A stretch of 64,000 nucleotides of DNA from Bradyrhizobium sp. Tv2a-2 (lineage in GTDB: Bacteria; Pseudomonadota; Alphaproteobacteria; Rhizobiales; Xanthobacteraceae), in assembly GCF_000472425.1 (NCBI RefSeq), contig NZ_AXAI01000005.1, positions 62,001 to 126,000 on the forward strand, given 5' to 3'. The position numbers and the translations under genes were made by a program. Under the pieces are notes generated by a model, which was given only the letters and a program-made list of their open reading frames with translations, did not search any database and was not told the DNA's origin. Numbering within the stretch: position 1 is the stretch's first letter; each line of letters starts with the position of its first letter. Positions 8,543 through 17,273 of this stretch are shown in pieces.

Positions 8543-10453
8543 TCACACCCTGTCCTTCAACGCCGCGCCGATCTCCTCGAGCACCTTGGGGTCCTCGATG
8601 GTCGCCGGCATGGACCAGGGCTCGCCGTCGGCGATCTTCTTCATGGTGCCACGGAGGATCTTGCCCGAGCGTGTCTTCGGCAGACGCGCCACGGTGATGG
8701 CGAGCTTGAATGCGGCGACCGGTCCAAGCCTCTCGCGCACCAGCGCCACGATCTCCTTCTCGATCTCAACAGGCGCGCGCGTCACGCCCGCTTTCAGCAC
8801 CAGGAAGCCGCAGGGCACCTCGCCCTTGATCGCATCATTGACGCCGAGCACGGCGCATTCGGCAACATCGGGATGTGAGGCGAGGATCTCCTCCATGCCA
8901 CCGGTGGACAGCCGGTGCCCTGCTACATTGATGATATCGTCGGTGCGACCCATGACGAAGACATAGCCGTCATCGTCCTTGAAGCCGGCGTCGGAGGTTT
9001 TGTAGTAGCCGGGAAATTCGGTGAGATAGGCGTCCCTGAAGCGATCCTCCTGTTGCCACAGCGTCGGCAGACAACCGGGCGGCATCGGCAGCCTGATCAC
9101 GATCGAGCCCATGGTGTTGGCTGGCACCGGCTTGGCTGATTCATCCACCACGTCGACCTGGTAGCCCGGCATCGGCACGGTCGGCGAGCCGTGCTTGACC
9201 GGCAGCATGCCCAATCCCATGGGATTGCCGGCAATGCACCAGCCGGTCTCGGTCTGCCACCAATGGTCGATGACAGGCACTTCCAATTGCGCCTCCGCCC
9301 ACTCGACCGTCGGCGGATCGGCACGCTCGCCGGCGAGGAACAGCGTGCGGAAACGCGACAGGTCGTATTGCCTGATGAATTTTCCTTCGGGGTCTTCCTT
9401 CTTGATGGCGCGAAACGCGGTCGGCGCAGTGAAGAAAGCAACCGCCTTGTGCTCGGAGATGACGCGCCAGAATGCGCCGGCATCGGGCGTGCCGACCGGC
9501 TTGCCCTCATACATGACCGAGGTCGCACCATGAAACAGCGGCCCGTAGACGATGTAGCTGTGGCCGACCACCCAGCCGATGTCGGAGCCGCACCACCAGA
9601 CCTCGCCGGGGTTGACGCCGTAGAGGTTGAACATCGACCATTTCACCGCGACGAGGTGCCCGCCATTGTCACGCACCACGCCTTTCGGCACGCCTGTCGT
9701 CCCCGACGTGTAGAGGATATAGAGCGGATCGGTCGCAAGCACCGGTACGCAGGGCGCAAGCTTGCCGGCGAGCAGCGCCTTCTTGCGCAGGCTCGCCCAA
9801 TCGTAATCGCGTCGCGGTGTGAGATCGCATTCGGCTTGCGGCCGCTGCAGGATGATGCAGGCATCGGGCCTGGCGGAGGCGAGCCTGATCGCTTCATCGA
9901 GCAGCGGCTTGTACTGCACGACGCGGCCGGGCTCGATGCCGCAGCTCGCGGAAAAGATCAGCTTGGGCCGCGCATCGTCGATGCGGGTCGCCAGTTCCTT
10001 GGCCGCAAAGCCGCCGAACACCACACTATGCACCACGCCGATACGCGCGCAGGCAAGCATCGCCACCACCGCTTCCGGCACCATCGGCATATAGAGGATG
10101 ACGCGATCCCCTTTGGTGACGCCGAAATCGGTCATGATCGCCGCAAGCGTCTGCACTTCCCTGAGCAGCTCGGCATAGGTGAATTTGGTGATGGTGTTGG
10201 TGAGTGGCGAATCATGGATCAGCGCCAGCTGGTCGGCGCGGCCAGTTTCGACATGGCGGTCGAGCGCGTTGTAGCAGGTGTTGACCACCGCGCCGGTGAA
10301 CCAGCGGCCGTAGGCGCCTTGCGTGGAATCGAATATTTTTTTCGCGGGCTCGATCCAGTCGATCTCCCGCGCCGCTTCCGCCCAAAAACCTTCGGGATCT
10401 GCGAGCGAGCGCGCATAGACCTCGTGGTAACGGCTTTTTCCCAGGATGTTCAT
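8543..10453 (-). CDS. prpE: propionyl-CoA synthetase
   Basis: A 636-aa acyl-CoA synthetase, the usual PrpE length. ANL motifs are YTSGTTGVPKG, the WWQTETGW box and the C-terminal PKTRSGKILRGTMKKIADG carrying the acylatable lysine. The N-terminal ACS-type block (YHEVYARSLADPEGFWAEAAREIDW) and the DRHVETGRADQLALIHDSP stretch are typical of PrpE rather than AcsA. It makes propionyl-CoA for the methylmalonyl or methylcitrate route. It stands alone on the minus strand. Confidence 0.9.
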   Translation of the reverse strand: MNILGKSRYHEVYARSLADPEGFWAEAAREIDWIEPAKKIFDSTQGAYGRWFTGAVVNTCYNALDRHVETGRADQLALIHDSPLTNTITKFTYAELLREVQTLAAIMTDFGVTKGDRVILYMPMVPEAVVAMLACARIGVVHSVVFGGFAAKELATRIDDARPKLIFSASCGIEPGRVVQYKPLLDEAIRLASARPDACIILQRPQAECDLTPRRDYDWASLRKKALLAGKLAPCVPVLATDPLYILYTSGTTGVPKGVVRDNGGHLVAVKWSMFNLYGVNPGEVWWCGSDIGWVVGHSYIVYGPLFHGATSVMYEGKPVGTPDAGAFWRVISEHKAVAFFTAPTAFRAIKKEDPEGKFIRQYDLSRFRTLFLAGERADPPTVEWAEAQLEVPVIDHWWQTETGWCIAGNPMGLGMLPVKHGSPTVPMPGYQVDVVDESAKPVPANTMGSIVIRLPMPPGCLPTLWQQEDRFRDAYLTEFPGYYKTSDAGFKDDDGYVFVMGRTDDIINVAGHRLSTGGMEEILASHPDVAECAVLGVNDAIKGEVPCGFLVLKAGVTRAPVEIEKEIVALVRERLGPVAAFKLAITVARLPKTRSGKILRGTMKKIADGEPWSMPATIEDPKVLEEIGAALKDRV

Positions 10454-10590
10454 GGCATCTCTCTCCCGCTTGTCTTGACCTCACCGGCCGCGGTCGTCTC
10501 GGCCATGATCCGGATCAATTGGTCACGATTTTTGCGGCATTGTCCGAGGGATGCGCCTTCGTTTCAAGCCGAAAGAAGTGCGCCGTTTGG

Positions 10591-11358
10591 CTATTGCGGC
10601 CCGATCGACTGCAGGTAATCCAGCCGCTCGCGCATCGCCTTCTGCAGGTCGTAGCCGGCCTTTCCGAACGAGGCATTGCGCCTGGCAATAAATTCCTCCT
10701 GCTTGCGCCGCAGGTCGCGCACCGTGGTGCCGCCGGCTGCCGCGCGCACCAGCTTGGCGTTCATCGCATTGATCTCGCGATCGAGATCGGCGAGGTCGGG
10801 GCTGGCGCAAATCGCCTTTTCCACCGCGCGGCGGGCGGTGGCGCAATTGAAGCTCGGCTTGCCCGCCACCGCCATCATCGCGCCGAGCCGCTCCAGCTCC
10901 AGCGCGATGCGGCGGTAATTGTCCTTTGCAGCCGGGTGATTCGGATCGAGCTTGAGAGCCGCAGAGAAATCGGCGACGGCCCTCGGCCGGTCACCCTTCT
11001 TCCAATAGAGCTCGCCGCGGGCATTGAAGATGTTTGCGAGCGTCGGGTCGACCCGCAGCAGGACGTCGTAATCGGCAATGGCGCGGTCGGCCTGGCCCTG
11101 CCGTGCGAACGCACTGCCGCGCGCCGTCAGCGCCTTGATTCGGTCGGCGCGCGCCGTCTTGTCACTGTCGATCAGTGGGCCGCAATCGTTGATGATCCTG
11201 TCATCGACCCCCGCGGTAACGGCGGCAAGGCAGGGCGCGGGATCGATCGGCGGTTCCTTCTCCGCACCCGCGGCGGTCGCATGCGCGAACGCAACGCCGG
11301 CCGACGCCGAGAGCGCCAGCGCGGTGGACAATAACAAAGCTTTCAAGGCCAGGCGCAT
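10591..11358 (-). CDS. secreted TPR protein with LprI-like C-terminal domain
   Basis: A 255-aa exported protein. Residues 1-25 are a signal peptide ending AFA. The middle, about residues 65-140, is two or three tetratricopeptide repeats (RGSAFARQGQADRAIADYDVLL; ARGELYWKKGDRPRAVADFSAAL). The C-terminal third (FNCATARRAVEKAICASPDLADLDREINAMNAKL) matches the LprI/DUF1311 lysozyme-inhibitor-like pattern with paired cysteines. The start at 11358 is chosen for the signal peptide; upstream sequence in this frame overlaps the divergent antiporter gene's leader. A role in envelope stress or lysozyme resistance is inferred only. Confidence 0.75.
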   Translation of the reverse strand: MRLALKALLLSTALALSASAGVAFAHATAAGAEKEPPIDPAPCLAAVTAGVDDRIINDCGPLIDSDKTARADRIKALTARGSAFARQGQADRAIADYDVLLRVDPTLANIFNARGELYWKKGDRPRAVADFSAALKLDPNHPAAKDNYRRIALELERLGAMMAVAGKPSFNCATARRAVEKAICASPDLADLDREINAMNAKLVRAAAGGTTVRDLRRKQEEFIARRNASFGKAGYDLQKAMRERLDYLQSIGPQ

Positions 11359-11485
11359 CCCGGAACCATAAAACCCCGCTTTGCCACGCCACCGCTCGCA
11401 CGGCAATGCCCCGCCTGTACATGTGGATTTTGATGCTAAGTTACACACGCAACACAGCGTCTTGCCATCTCCAGGGACTTTCAAG

Positions 11486-13030
11486 TTGACCACCTTCGAA
11501 TGGATCATCGGCCTCCTGCTCGCCTCGGTCATTCTGTCGGCGCTGGCACGGCGTTTGGGCGTGCCCTATCCGACGTTCCTCGCCGTCGGCGGCGCGCTGC
11601 TCGCCTTCGTCCCGGCCTCACCCTTCTGGACGCTCGATCCAAAACTTGCGCTGGCGCTGTTTGTCGCACCCGTGCTGCTGGACGCCGCCTACGACACCTC
11701 GCTGCGGGATTTGCGGGCCAACTGGCTGCCGATCTCGACGCTGGTGATCGCCGCGGTCGGCGCCACCACGGTGATCGTTGCGGTGCTGGTGCATCATCTG
11801 CTGCCTGACATGCCATGGCCGGCCGCGATCGCGCTCGGCGCCATCGTGGCGCCGCCGGATGCGGCGGCGGCGACCGCCGTGTTGCGCCAGGTCAACCTGC
11901 CCTACCGGATCATGAAGATCCTCGAAGGCGAGAGCCTGCTCAATGACGCCAGCGCGCTCCTGATCTACCGTATCGCTGTCGCCGCCTGGGCGGCCCAACA
12001 TCTGAGCTGGAGCGAGTTCTCCTCTTCGATCGCGCTCGTCCTGGTCGGTAGCGTTGTGGCGGGCCACCTGTTTGCCAAGTTCTGGATGTTTGCCGCCCCG
12101 CGCTTCGAAGATGCGCCGAGCGCGATCATCCTGCAATTCGTCGGCGCCTTCACGGTGTGGATCGTGGCCGAGCGGCTCGGACTCTCGGGGATCCTGACCA
12201 TCGTCGTCTATGCCATCGCGCTGGCCCAGTTTGTGCCGGCGCGTACCTCGGCGCGGTTGCGCGTGCCGAGCTATGCGGTATGGGACACCGCGGTCTTCAT
12301 CCTCAATGTGCTGGCCTTTATCATGATCGGCCTGCAGCTGGGCCCGATCTGGAGCCGGCTCGACGATGCCGTCCGCTGGCAATATAGCGAGATCGCGGGT
12401 CTCGTGCTCGCCGCCGTGATCCTAGCCCGCATCGGCTGGATCGCGATCTATCAGGTGACCTTGCGGACACTCGCGGCCCTGCGACCGGCTCGCGCGCGCG
12501 AGACCATCAAATTGCCGTCGCCGAAAAGCGGCATCGTCATCGCATGGTGCGGCATGCGCGGCATCGTCACGCTGGCTTCCGCCTTTGCACTGCCGGAAAG
12601 TTTTCCCTATCGCGACCTGATCCTGCTCACCGCCTTCGGGGTGGTGCTGGGATCGCTGGTGATCCAGGGCGTCACGCTGCGGCCGCTGATTGTCGCGCTT
12701 GACCTCAAGCAGGACAATTTCGTCGCCGGCGAAGTCGCCCGTGCCCGCGGCGCCGCCTATCGCGCCGCGTTGGAGGAGATCGACGGCGATCCTTCCGAGG
12801 AGGCGGAGCTGCTGCGGCTGGAATATCGCGGGGTCCTGCTGCAGGCTGAAGGCGATCCTGATGGTGCCATTACCTCGAGCGAACTGCCCGCCGACCCCTT
12901 GCGGCGGCGCGCGATCGCAGCCGCCCGCAACGCGATCCTGAAGCTTCGGCAATCCGAGGCGATCGGCGACGACGCCTTCCACCAGATCGAGGAAGAACTC
13001 GACCGCGCCGAGTTGGGCGCCAACGGCTGA
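11486..13030 (+). CDS. cation:proton antiporter, CPA1/NhaP type
   Basis: A 514-aa membrane protein with about 12 hydrophobic segments in the first 420 residues and a soluble C-terminal tail. The CPA1 signature GESLLNDASALLIYR, with the ion-binding Asn-Asp, is present, and APPDAAAATAVL is the matching upstream helix. It would exchange Na+ or K+ for H+ across the inner membrane. I prefer the TTG at 11486, with AGGGA 9 bases upstream; an ATG-like reading from 11381 adds a polar leader that overlaps the divergent gene. Confidence 0.88.
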   Translation: MTTFEWIIGLLLASVILSALARRLGVPYPTFLAVGGALLAFVPASPFWTLDPKLALALFVAPVLLDAAYDTSLRDLRANWLPISTLVIAAVGATTVIVAVLVHHLLPDMPWPAAIALGAIVAPPDAAAATAVLRQVNLPYRIMKILEGESLLNDASALLIYRIAVAAWAAQHLSWSEFSSSIALVLVGSVVAGHLFAKFWMFAAPRFEDAPSAIILQFVGAFTVWIVAERLGLSGILTIVVYAIALAQFVPARTSARLRVPSYAVWDTAVFILNVLAFIMIGLQLGPIWSRLDDAVRWQYSEIAGLVLAAVILARIGWIAIYQVTLRTLAALRPARARETIKLPSPKSGIVIAWCGMRGIVTLASAFALPESFPYRDLILLTAFGVVLGSLVIQGVTLRPLIVALDLKQDNFVAGEVARARGAAYRAALEEIDGDPSEEAELLRLEYRGVLLQAEGDPDGAITSSELPADPLRRRAIAAARNAILKLRQSEAIGDDAFHQIEEELDRAELGANG

Positions 13031-13172
13031 TTGCGTGACGATAGGCTGTACATTGTCCAGGTCGGCGCCCCAATCTGAACGGCGAGCAATGCACGCTACA
13101 TTGCCCATTGAGCCCACGCACGTGGCGCGTTTATAAGATCACATTTCCCGCAACGTTCCTTAAGCGATCTCG

Positions 13173-14654
13173 ATGGCCTCGAGACTTGCAATAGCGGCAT
13201 TGACCCTGCTGCTGGCCGCAAACGAAGCCGGCGGCCAGCAACCGATCATGCCCGGCACCATGCCGCGCATTGGCGAGGTCGATCCACGCTTTCAGTCCTA
13301 CAATGTGGAGATGGTAACGGTCACGGGCGGACGTTTCTGGAAGCCCTATGGCAGCCGGCGGGATCGTGAGCTCTACGCCGAGAGGCCGCCGATCGATCTC
13401 GCCAACGCGCGCTTGCGCAAGCTCGCGGCGGCGCTGGGCCCGGCCTACATGCGAGTCAGCGGGAGTTGGGCCAATGCGACGTATTTTGCGGATGCGGACG
13501 AGAGCAGCGGAGCGCCGCCTTCCGGCTACAACGGCGTCCTGACGCGTGCACAGTGGCGGGGCGTGCTCGACTTTGCGGCTGCCGTTGATGCGCAGATCGT
13601 GACCTCCTTCGCCGTCAGCCCGGGCAGCCGCGATGCCGCTGGCGCCTGGCGGCCTGCGCAGGCGAAACGCCTGCTCGCCTATACGGGTTCGCTCGGCGCC
13701 CATATCGCAGCCGTAGAGTTCATGAACGAGCCAGACCTCGCATCGCAGAACGCTGCGCCGCCAGGATATGACGCGACCGCGTACGGGCGCGACGTCGGGA
13801 CGTTTCGCGATTTCATGAAGACCGCCTCGCCTGAAACTCTCATTGCCGGCCCTGGTAGCATCGGCGACGGCGCGGCCCCTGCATCCGGGCTGGGACCCCG
13901 CGATCTGCTCGCGGCCACGGCTCGCGATTTCGACGTGATCTCCTATCATCACTACGATGCGCTCTCGCCGCGCTGCGGCGGCCGCGACTGGCCGGCGCAG
14001 GCGCTGACAGAGGCGTGGCTCTCCCGCACCGACAAGGCGCTCGCCTTCTACAAGACCCTCCGCCACGAATATGCACCCGGAAAGCCGATCTGGCTGACCG
14101 AAACTGCGGACGCCGCCTGCGGCGGCAACGCGTGGGACGCGACATTTCTCGACAGCTTCCGCTATCTCGATCAGCTGGGGCGGTTGGCGAAATCGGGCGT
14201 GGCCGTCGTCATGCACAACACTTTGTCCGGCAGCGACTACGGCCTGCTCGACGAAAAGAGCTTTGCGCCGCGACCGAACTACTGGGCGGCGCTGCTGTGG
14301 CATCGACTGATGGGAACGACCGTGCTCGATGCTGGGGTGCCGATGCAAGGCGGCCTGCATGTCTACGCTCATTGCGATCCCGGACGGTCGGGCGGTGTAA
14401 CCATGCTTGCGATCAACGCCTCGGACAAGCCGCGCGCGCTGACGCTGCCGCTTGCCACGATGCGCTACACATTGCATGCACCGCGGCTGCAGAGCGGCAC
14501 GGTGCTGCTCAACGACGCGAGGCTCTCCTTGCGAGACAGTGACGCACTGCCGGAGATTGCTGGCATGCCGACCGCGGCGGGATTGGTCGCACTCGCGCCT
14601 CGCACCATCACGTTTCTTGCGATTCCGAAGGCCGCGAACCCTGCATGCAGCTAG
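13173..14654 (+). CDS. secreted glycoside hydrolase, GH79 (heparanase/beta-glucuronidase) like
   Basis: A 493-aa protein with a signal peptide (MASRLAIAALTLLLAANEAGG). It reads as a TIM-barrel retaining glycosidase close to heparanase. The acid/base is probably E186 in VEFMNEPDL; the nucleophile is E310 in WLTETADAACGG, matching the heparanase GETSSAYGGG region. SYHHYDA corresponds to the WHHYY motif, and SDYGLLDEKSFAPRPNYW to the GNYHLVDENFDPLPDYW stretch of heparanase. A C-terminal beta domain follows. The likely substrate is a beta-glucuronide or related uronic-acid polysaccharide in the periplasm or outside; the exact one is unknown. No sugar operon surrounds it. Confidence 0.75.
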   Translation: MASRLAIAALTLLLAANEAGGQQPIMPGTMPRIGEVDPRFQSYNVEMVTVTGGRFWKPYGSRRDRELYAERPPIDLANARLRKLAAALGPAYMRVSGSWANATYFADADESSGAPPSGYNGVLTRAQWRGVLDFAAAVDAQIVTSFAVSPGSRDAAGAWRPAQAKRLLAYTGSLGAHIAAVEFMNEPDLASQNAAPPGYDATAYGRDVGTFRDFMKTASPETLIAGPGSIGDGAAPASGLGPRDLLAATARDFDVISYHHYDALSPRCGGRDWPAQALTEAWLSRTDKALAFYKTLRHEYAPGKPIWLTETADAACGGNAWDATFLDSFRYLDQLGRLAKSGVAVVMHNTLSGSDYGLLDEKSFAPRPNYWAALLWHRLMGTTVLDAGVPMQGGLHVYAHCDPGRSGGVTMLAINASDKPRALTLPLATMRYTLHAPRLQSGTVLLNDARLSLRDSDALPEIAGMPTAAGLVALAPRTITFLAIPKAANPACS

Positions 14655-14757
14655 CAATGTCCGCCGGACATGAGGGACGTGTCGCCATATCGCTTGTAGC
14701 TTCTTGCATTTTGGCTCAACTCTCGGGCGTACCAAACTTCCATCTGCGGGACATTTC

Positions 14758-15483
14758 ATGCCGCGCGTGACGATCATCGAGACCGGGCTCATCGCCCAGC
14801 GGCGGCGCGACCGTCACGGGTCGTTTCCCCAGATGTTTCAGCGCATGATCCATGCCGTGGATGCATTCATCGCCTTTGACGTCGTGAGCGTCATCGCGGG
14901 CGGGCCGCTTCCCGATCCGAAGACGCTGGAGGCGATCCTGATCACGGGCTCCTCGGCCGGCGCCTATGATGCGCTCGACTGGATCGCGCCGCTGGAGGAT
15001 TTTGTCCGCGCAGCCTATGCGAGCAGAACTCCGATGGTCGGCGTCTGCTTCGGACACCAATTGATGGCGCAGGCACTCGGCGGCGTCGTGCGGAAATCGG
15101 ACAAGGGCTGGGGCATCGGCCGCCATGTCTACGACATCGCGCCCGGCAATGGCGTGATCGAGGACCGACGCATTGCGCTCGCCTGCTCGCACCAGGACCA
15201 GGTCATTGAGGCGCCACCTGCCACCAAGACCTTCATGTTCTCCGATTTCACACCCCATGCCGGGTTGCTCTACGGCAACGGCGCCGCGCTGTCGGTGCAG
15301 CCCCATCCAGAGTTTTCGGTCGGCTTCGCCAAAGTCTGCTGTGAACTGCGCGAGGGCAACGCGCCGGATGATGTGGTGGCGACGGCAAAGGCCTCGCTGG
15401 AGCTGCCGCTGGAGAACGAGAGGCTCGGCGAGGCGATCACTCGGTTTCTCTGCAAGAGCTCGCACCCATCACCGTCACCCTGA
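14758..15483 (+). CDS. class I glutamine amidotransferase domain protein (GMP-synthase-like)
   Basis: A 241-aa stand-alone GATase1 domain. The nucleophile Cys is in MVGVCFGHQLMAQALGG, and the His-x-Glu partner is in VQPHPEFS. An oxyanion-type glycine stretch, LITGSSAGAYD, precedes it. Such proteins hydrolyse glutamine for an unknown partner or cleave gamma-glutamyl compounds, like PuuD-type hydrolases. The ATG at 14758 matches family N termini (PRVTIIETG). No synthetase gene is adjacent, so the acceptor is unknown. Confidence 0.85.
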   Translation: MPRVTIIETGLIAQRRRDRHGSFPQMFQRMIHAVDAFIAFDVVSVIAGGPLPDPKTLEAILITGSSAGAYDALDWIAPLEDFVRAAYASRTPMVGVCFGHQLMAQALGGVVRKSDKGWGIGRHVYDIAPGNGVIEDRRIALACSHQDQVIEAPPATKTFMFSDFTPHAGLLYGNGAALSVQPHPEFSVGFAKVCCELREGNAPDDVVATAKASLELPLENERLGEAITRFLCKSSHPSPSP

Positions 15484-15600
15484 GGTACTCGCTTCAGCGC
15501 GCTCGTAGGGCGACGGCCCTGCTGCAACTGCGGACCCGCTCATCCTTACACGGCACTTACGCGCCTTCTCGGGAATGACGGATCGAAAGACGCAAGCCCC

Positions 15601-17019
15601 TCACACCCGCGCCATATCCAGCGGAGGCGCCACGTCGGCCGGGATCGGGCAATGGTAAGGATGGCGCGCGGTGCGGGCGGCGTGATCGGCCTTCGCTGCG
15701 TCCCGCAGCGCCTGGTCGGTCAGAAGCTTGCAGGCGGTTGCCGCCATCACCTTGGCTACATGAACCATGCCCTTGTGCGCGGCGGGCATCTTGCCCTGCG
15801 CCACCACCTGCCACGAATGCAAGGGCGTGCCGATCGCCATCATCGCGCCATGGGCCTGCACGGTGGGGACCGCCCAGCTGACGTCGCCGACATCGGTCGA
15901 GCCGCGCATCAGGTTACGCGGCGCATCCAGCGGGATGATCTTGTCGCACAGCGGCGCATCGCCGCGCGGCTCGCCGACGGTGCGGTAGACGCTGTCGATA
16001 TCCTGATCGGTCAGCGTGTCCTGAATCGCCCTCGCGAACTTGCGGTCGGCCATGTCGAAGGGTGGCGGGCCGAGCTGCTGCAGCACATCGTGCATCGCGC
16101 GCTCCAGAGGGTCATTGGCGAGCAGGTTCGACACCGCGCTGATGATCTGCGGCTCGACCCTGGTCTCGGTCATCAGCGCCGCGCCTTGCGCCACCCTCTT
16201 CACCCGCTCGACCAGCTCATGCATGCCGGCAAGATCGCGCGCCCGCACCGAATAGCGCACTTTCGCCCGCGCCTGCACGACGTTCGGCGCGATGCCGCCG
16301 GTCTCCAGCAGCGCATAATGGACACGCGCATCGCCCGGCATATGCTCGCGCATATAGTTGACGCCGACACTCATCAGCTCCACGGCATCGAGCGCGCTGC
16401 GCCCGAGATGCGGCGAGGCTGCCGCGTGCGACGCGCGGCCGTGGAAGGTGAAGTCGATGCGGGTGTTGGCGAGCGACACCGCCGGCATCACCTCGCAGAA
16501 GCTTGCTGGATGCCAGGAGATCGCGGCATCGACGTCGCCGAAGGCGCCGGCCCGCACCATGAAGGCCTTGGCCGCTCCGCCCTCTTCCGCCGGACAGCCA
16601 TAATAGCGCACGCGGCCCTTGAGGCCGTTTCTGGCTAGCCAATCCTTCACAGCGACCGCCGCGAGCATCGCGCCGGCGCCAAGCAGATTATGACCGCAGC
16701 CGTGGCCGTTGCCGCCATTCTCGAGCGGACGTGGCTCGGCGATGCCTGCTTCCTGCGACAGGCCGGGCAGCGCGTCATATTCGCCGAGGATCGCGATCAC
16801 CGGACCGTCTTCACCAGCCTCCCCGATCATCGCGGTCGGGATTCCGGCAACATTGCGCGTGATGCGAAAGCCCTGCCGCTCGAGCTCGGCCGCATGCTCG
16901 GCAGCGGACCGCGTCTCCGCATAGCACAGCTCCGGCATCGCCCAGACCCGGTCGCTAAGCGCGATCAACGGCTCCTGCTTGGCGTCAACGAATTGCCAGA
17001 TGTCGCGGCTGTCGTTCAT
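15601..17019 (-). CDS. M20 family metallo-amidohydrolase (AbgB-like)
   Basis: A 472-aa dinuclear zinc peptidase/amidohydrolase. Metal ligands are in GEYDALPG, GHGCGHNLLGAG, AEEGGAAK and SWHPASF, and the C-terminal His is in AIGTPLHSWQ. The lid domain spans about residues 185-300 (IDFTFHGRASHAAASP). Overall pattern and length match p-aminobenzoyl-glutamate hydrolase subunit B and related indole-conjugate hydrolases. The ATG at 17019 is supported by TTAGGAGAT 9 bases upstream. No transporter or AbgA partner is adjacent, so the natural N-acyl amino acid is uncertain. Confidence 0.85.
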   Translation of the reverse strand: MNDSRDIWQFVDAKQEPLIALSDRVWAMPELCYAETRSAAEHAAELERQGFRITRNVAGIPTAMIGEAGEDGPVIAILGEYDALPGLSQEAGIAEPRPLENGGNGHGCGHNLLGAGAMLAAVAVKDWLARNGLKGRVRYYGCPAEEGGAAKAFMVRAGAFGDVDAAISWHPASFCEVMPAVSLANTRIDFTFHGRASHAAASPHLGRSALDAVELMSVGVNYMREHMPGDARVHYALLETGGIAPNVVQARAKVRYSVRARDLAGMHELVERVKRVAQGAALMTETRVEPQIISAVSNLLANDPLERAMHDVLQQLGPPPFDMADRKFARAIQDTLTDQDIDSVYRTVGEPRGDAPLCDKIIPLDAPRNLMRGSTDVGDVSWAVPTVQAHGAMMAIGTPLHSWQVVAQGKMPAAHKGMVHVAKVMAATACKLLTDQALRDAAKADHAARTARHPYHCPIPADVAPPLDMARV

Positions 17020-17095
17020 GGGGCAAATATCTCCTAATAAACCGGCATACGTGTTTAGCACGTCGGCGCGCGATTTCACGTGCTGTCAACGCCGG

Positions 17096-17215
17096 CTATC
17101 GCGAGCGCCGCGCGGCGCGGCGCACGCGATGGTTGAAATAGCGCTGGTAACCGTGGAGACGCTCAGAGAAGCGCGTCGTGAAAAATTCATCGATAACGAC
17201 GCTTGACACAGACAT
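17096..17215 (-). CDS. candidate 39-aa small protein
   Basis: A short ORF between tex and the M20 gene: MSVSSVVIDEFFTTRFSERL, then an aromatic and Arg-rich half ending RRAARRSR. GGAGGGGG lies 10 bases upstream of the ATG. The third codon positions are mostly G or C but not extreme. No homologue is recognised. It could be a genuine small basic protein or chance; an ATG 4 bases earlier in another frame gives only 10 residues. Confidence 0.3.
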   Translation of the reverse strand: MSVSSVVIDEFFTTRFSERLHGYQRYFNHRVRRAARRSR

Positions 17216-17273
17216 CCATTCAAGGCCCCCTCCTTCGCCGTGCTCGAAGCAAGAAGGGCGCCGCCGCTTCGGC

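Noticed and set aside
10500..10540. CATGATCCGGATCA stretch upstream of prpE as a further copy of the double-hairpin repeat
   Set aside because: Only a few bases match the second hairpin and the stem cannot form.
9191..10618. 475-aa plus-strand open frame opposite prpE
   Set aside because: Antisense to a full-length acyl-CoA synthetase with all motifs.
11356..11385. GGAAC near 11361 as an EcfG promoter for the antiporter
   Set aside because: No CGTT-like element at 16-17 bases downstream.
13131..14792. 553-aa minus-strand open frame opposite the GH79 gene
   Set aside because: The plus-strand frame has a signal peptide and long glycosidase motifs; the reverse frame has none.
15484..15600. 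Degenerate GTCACCCTGAGG... sequence as a fourth repeat family
   Set aside because: Only one copy is in the window and no clear inverted arms can be drawn.
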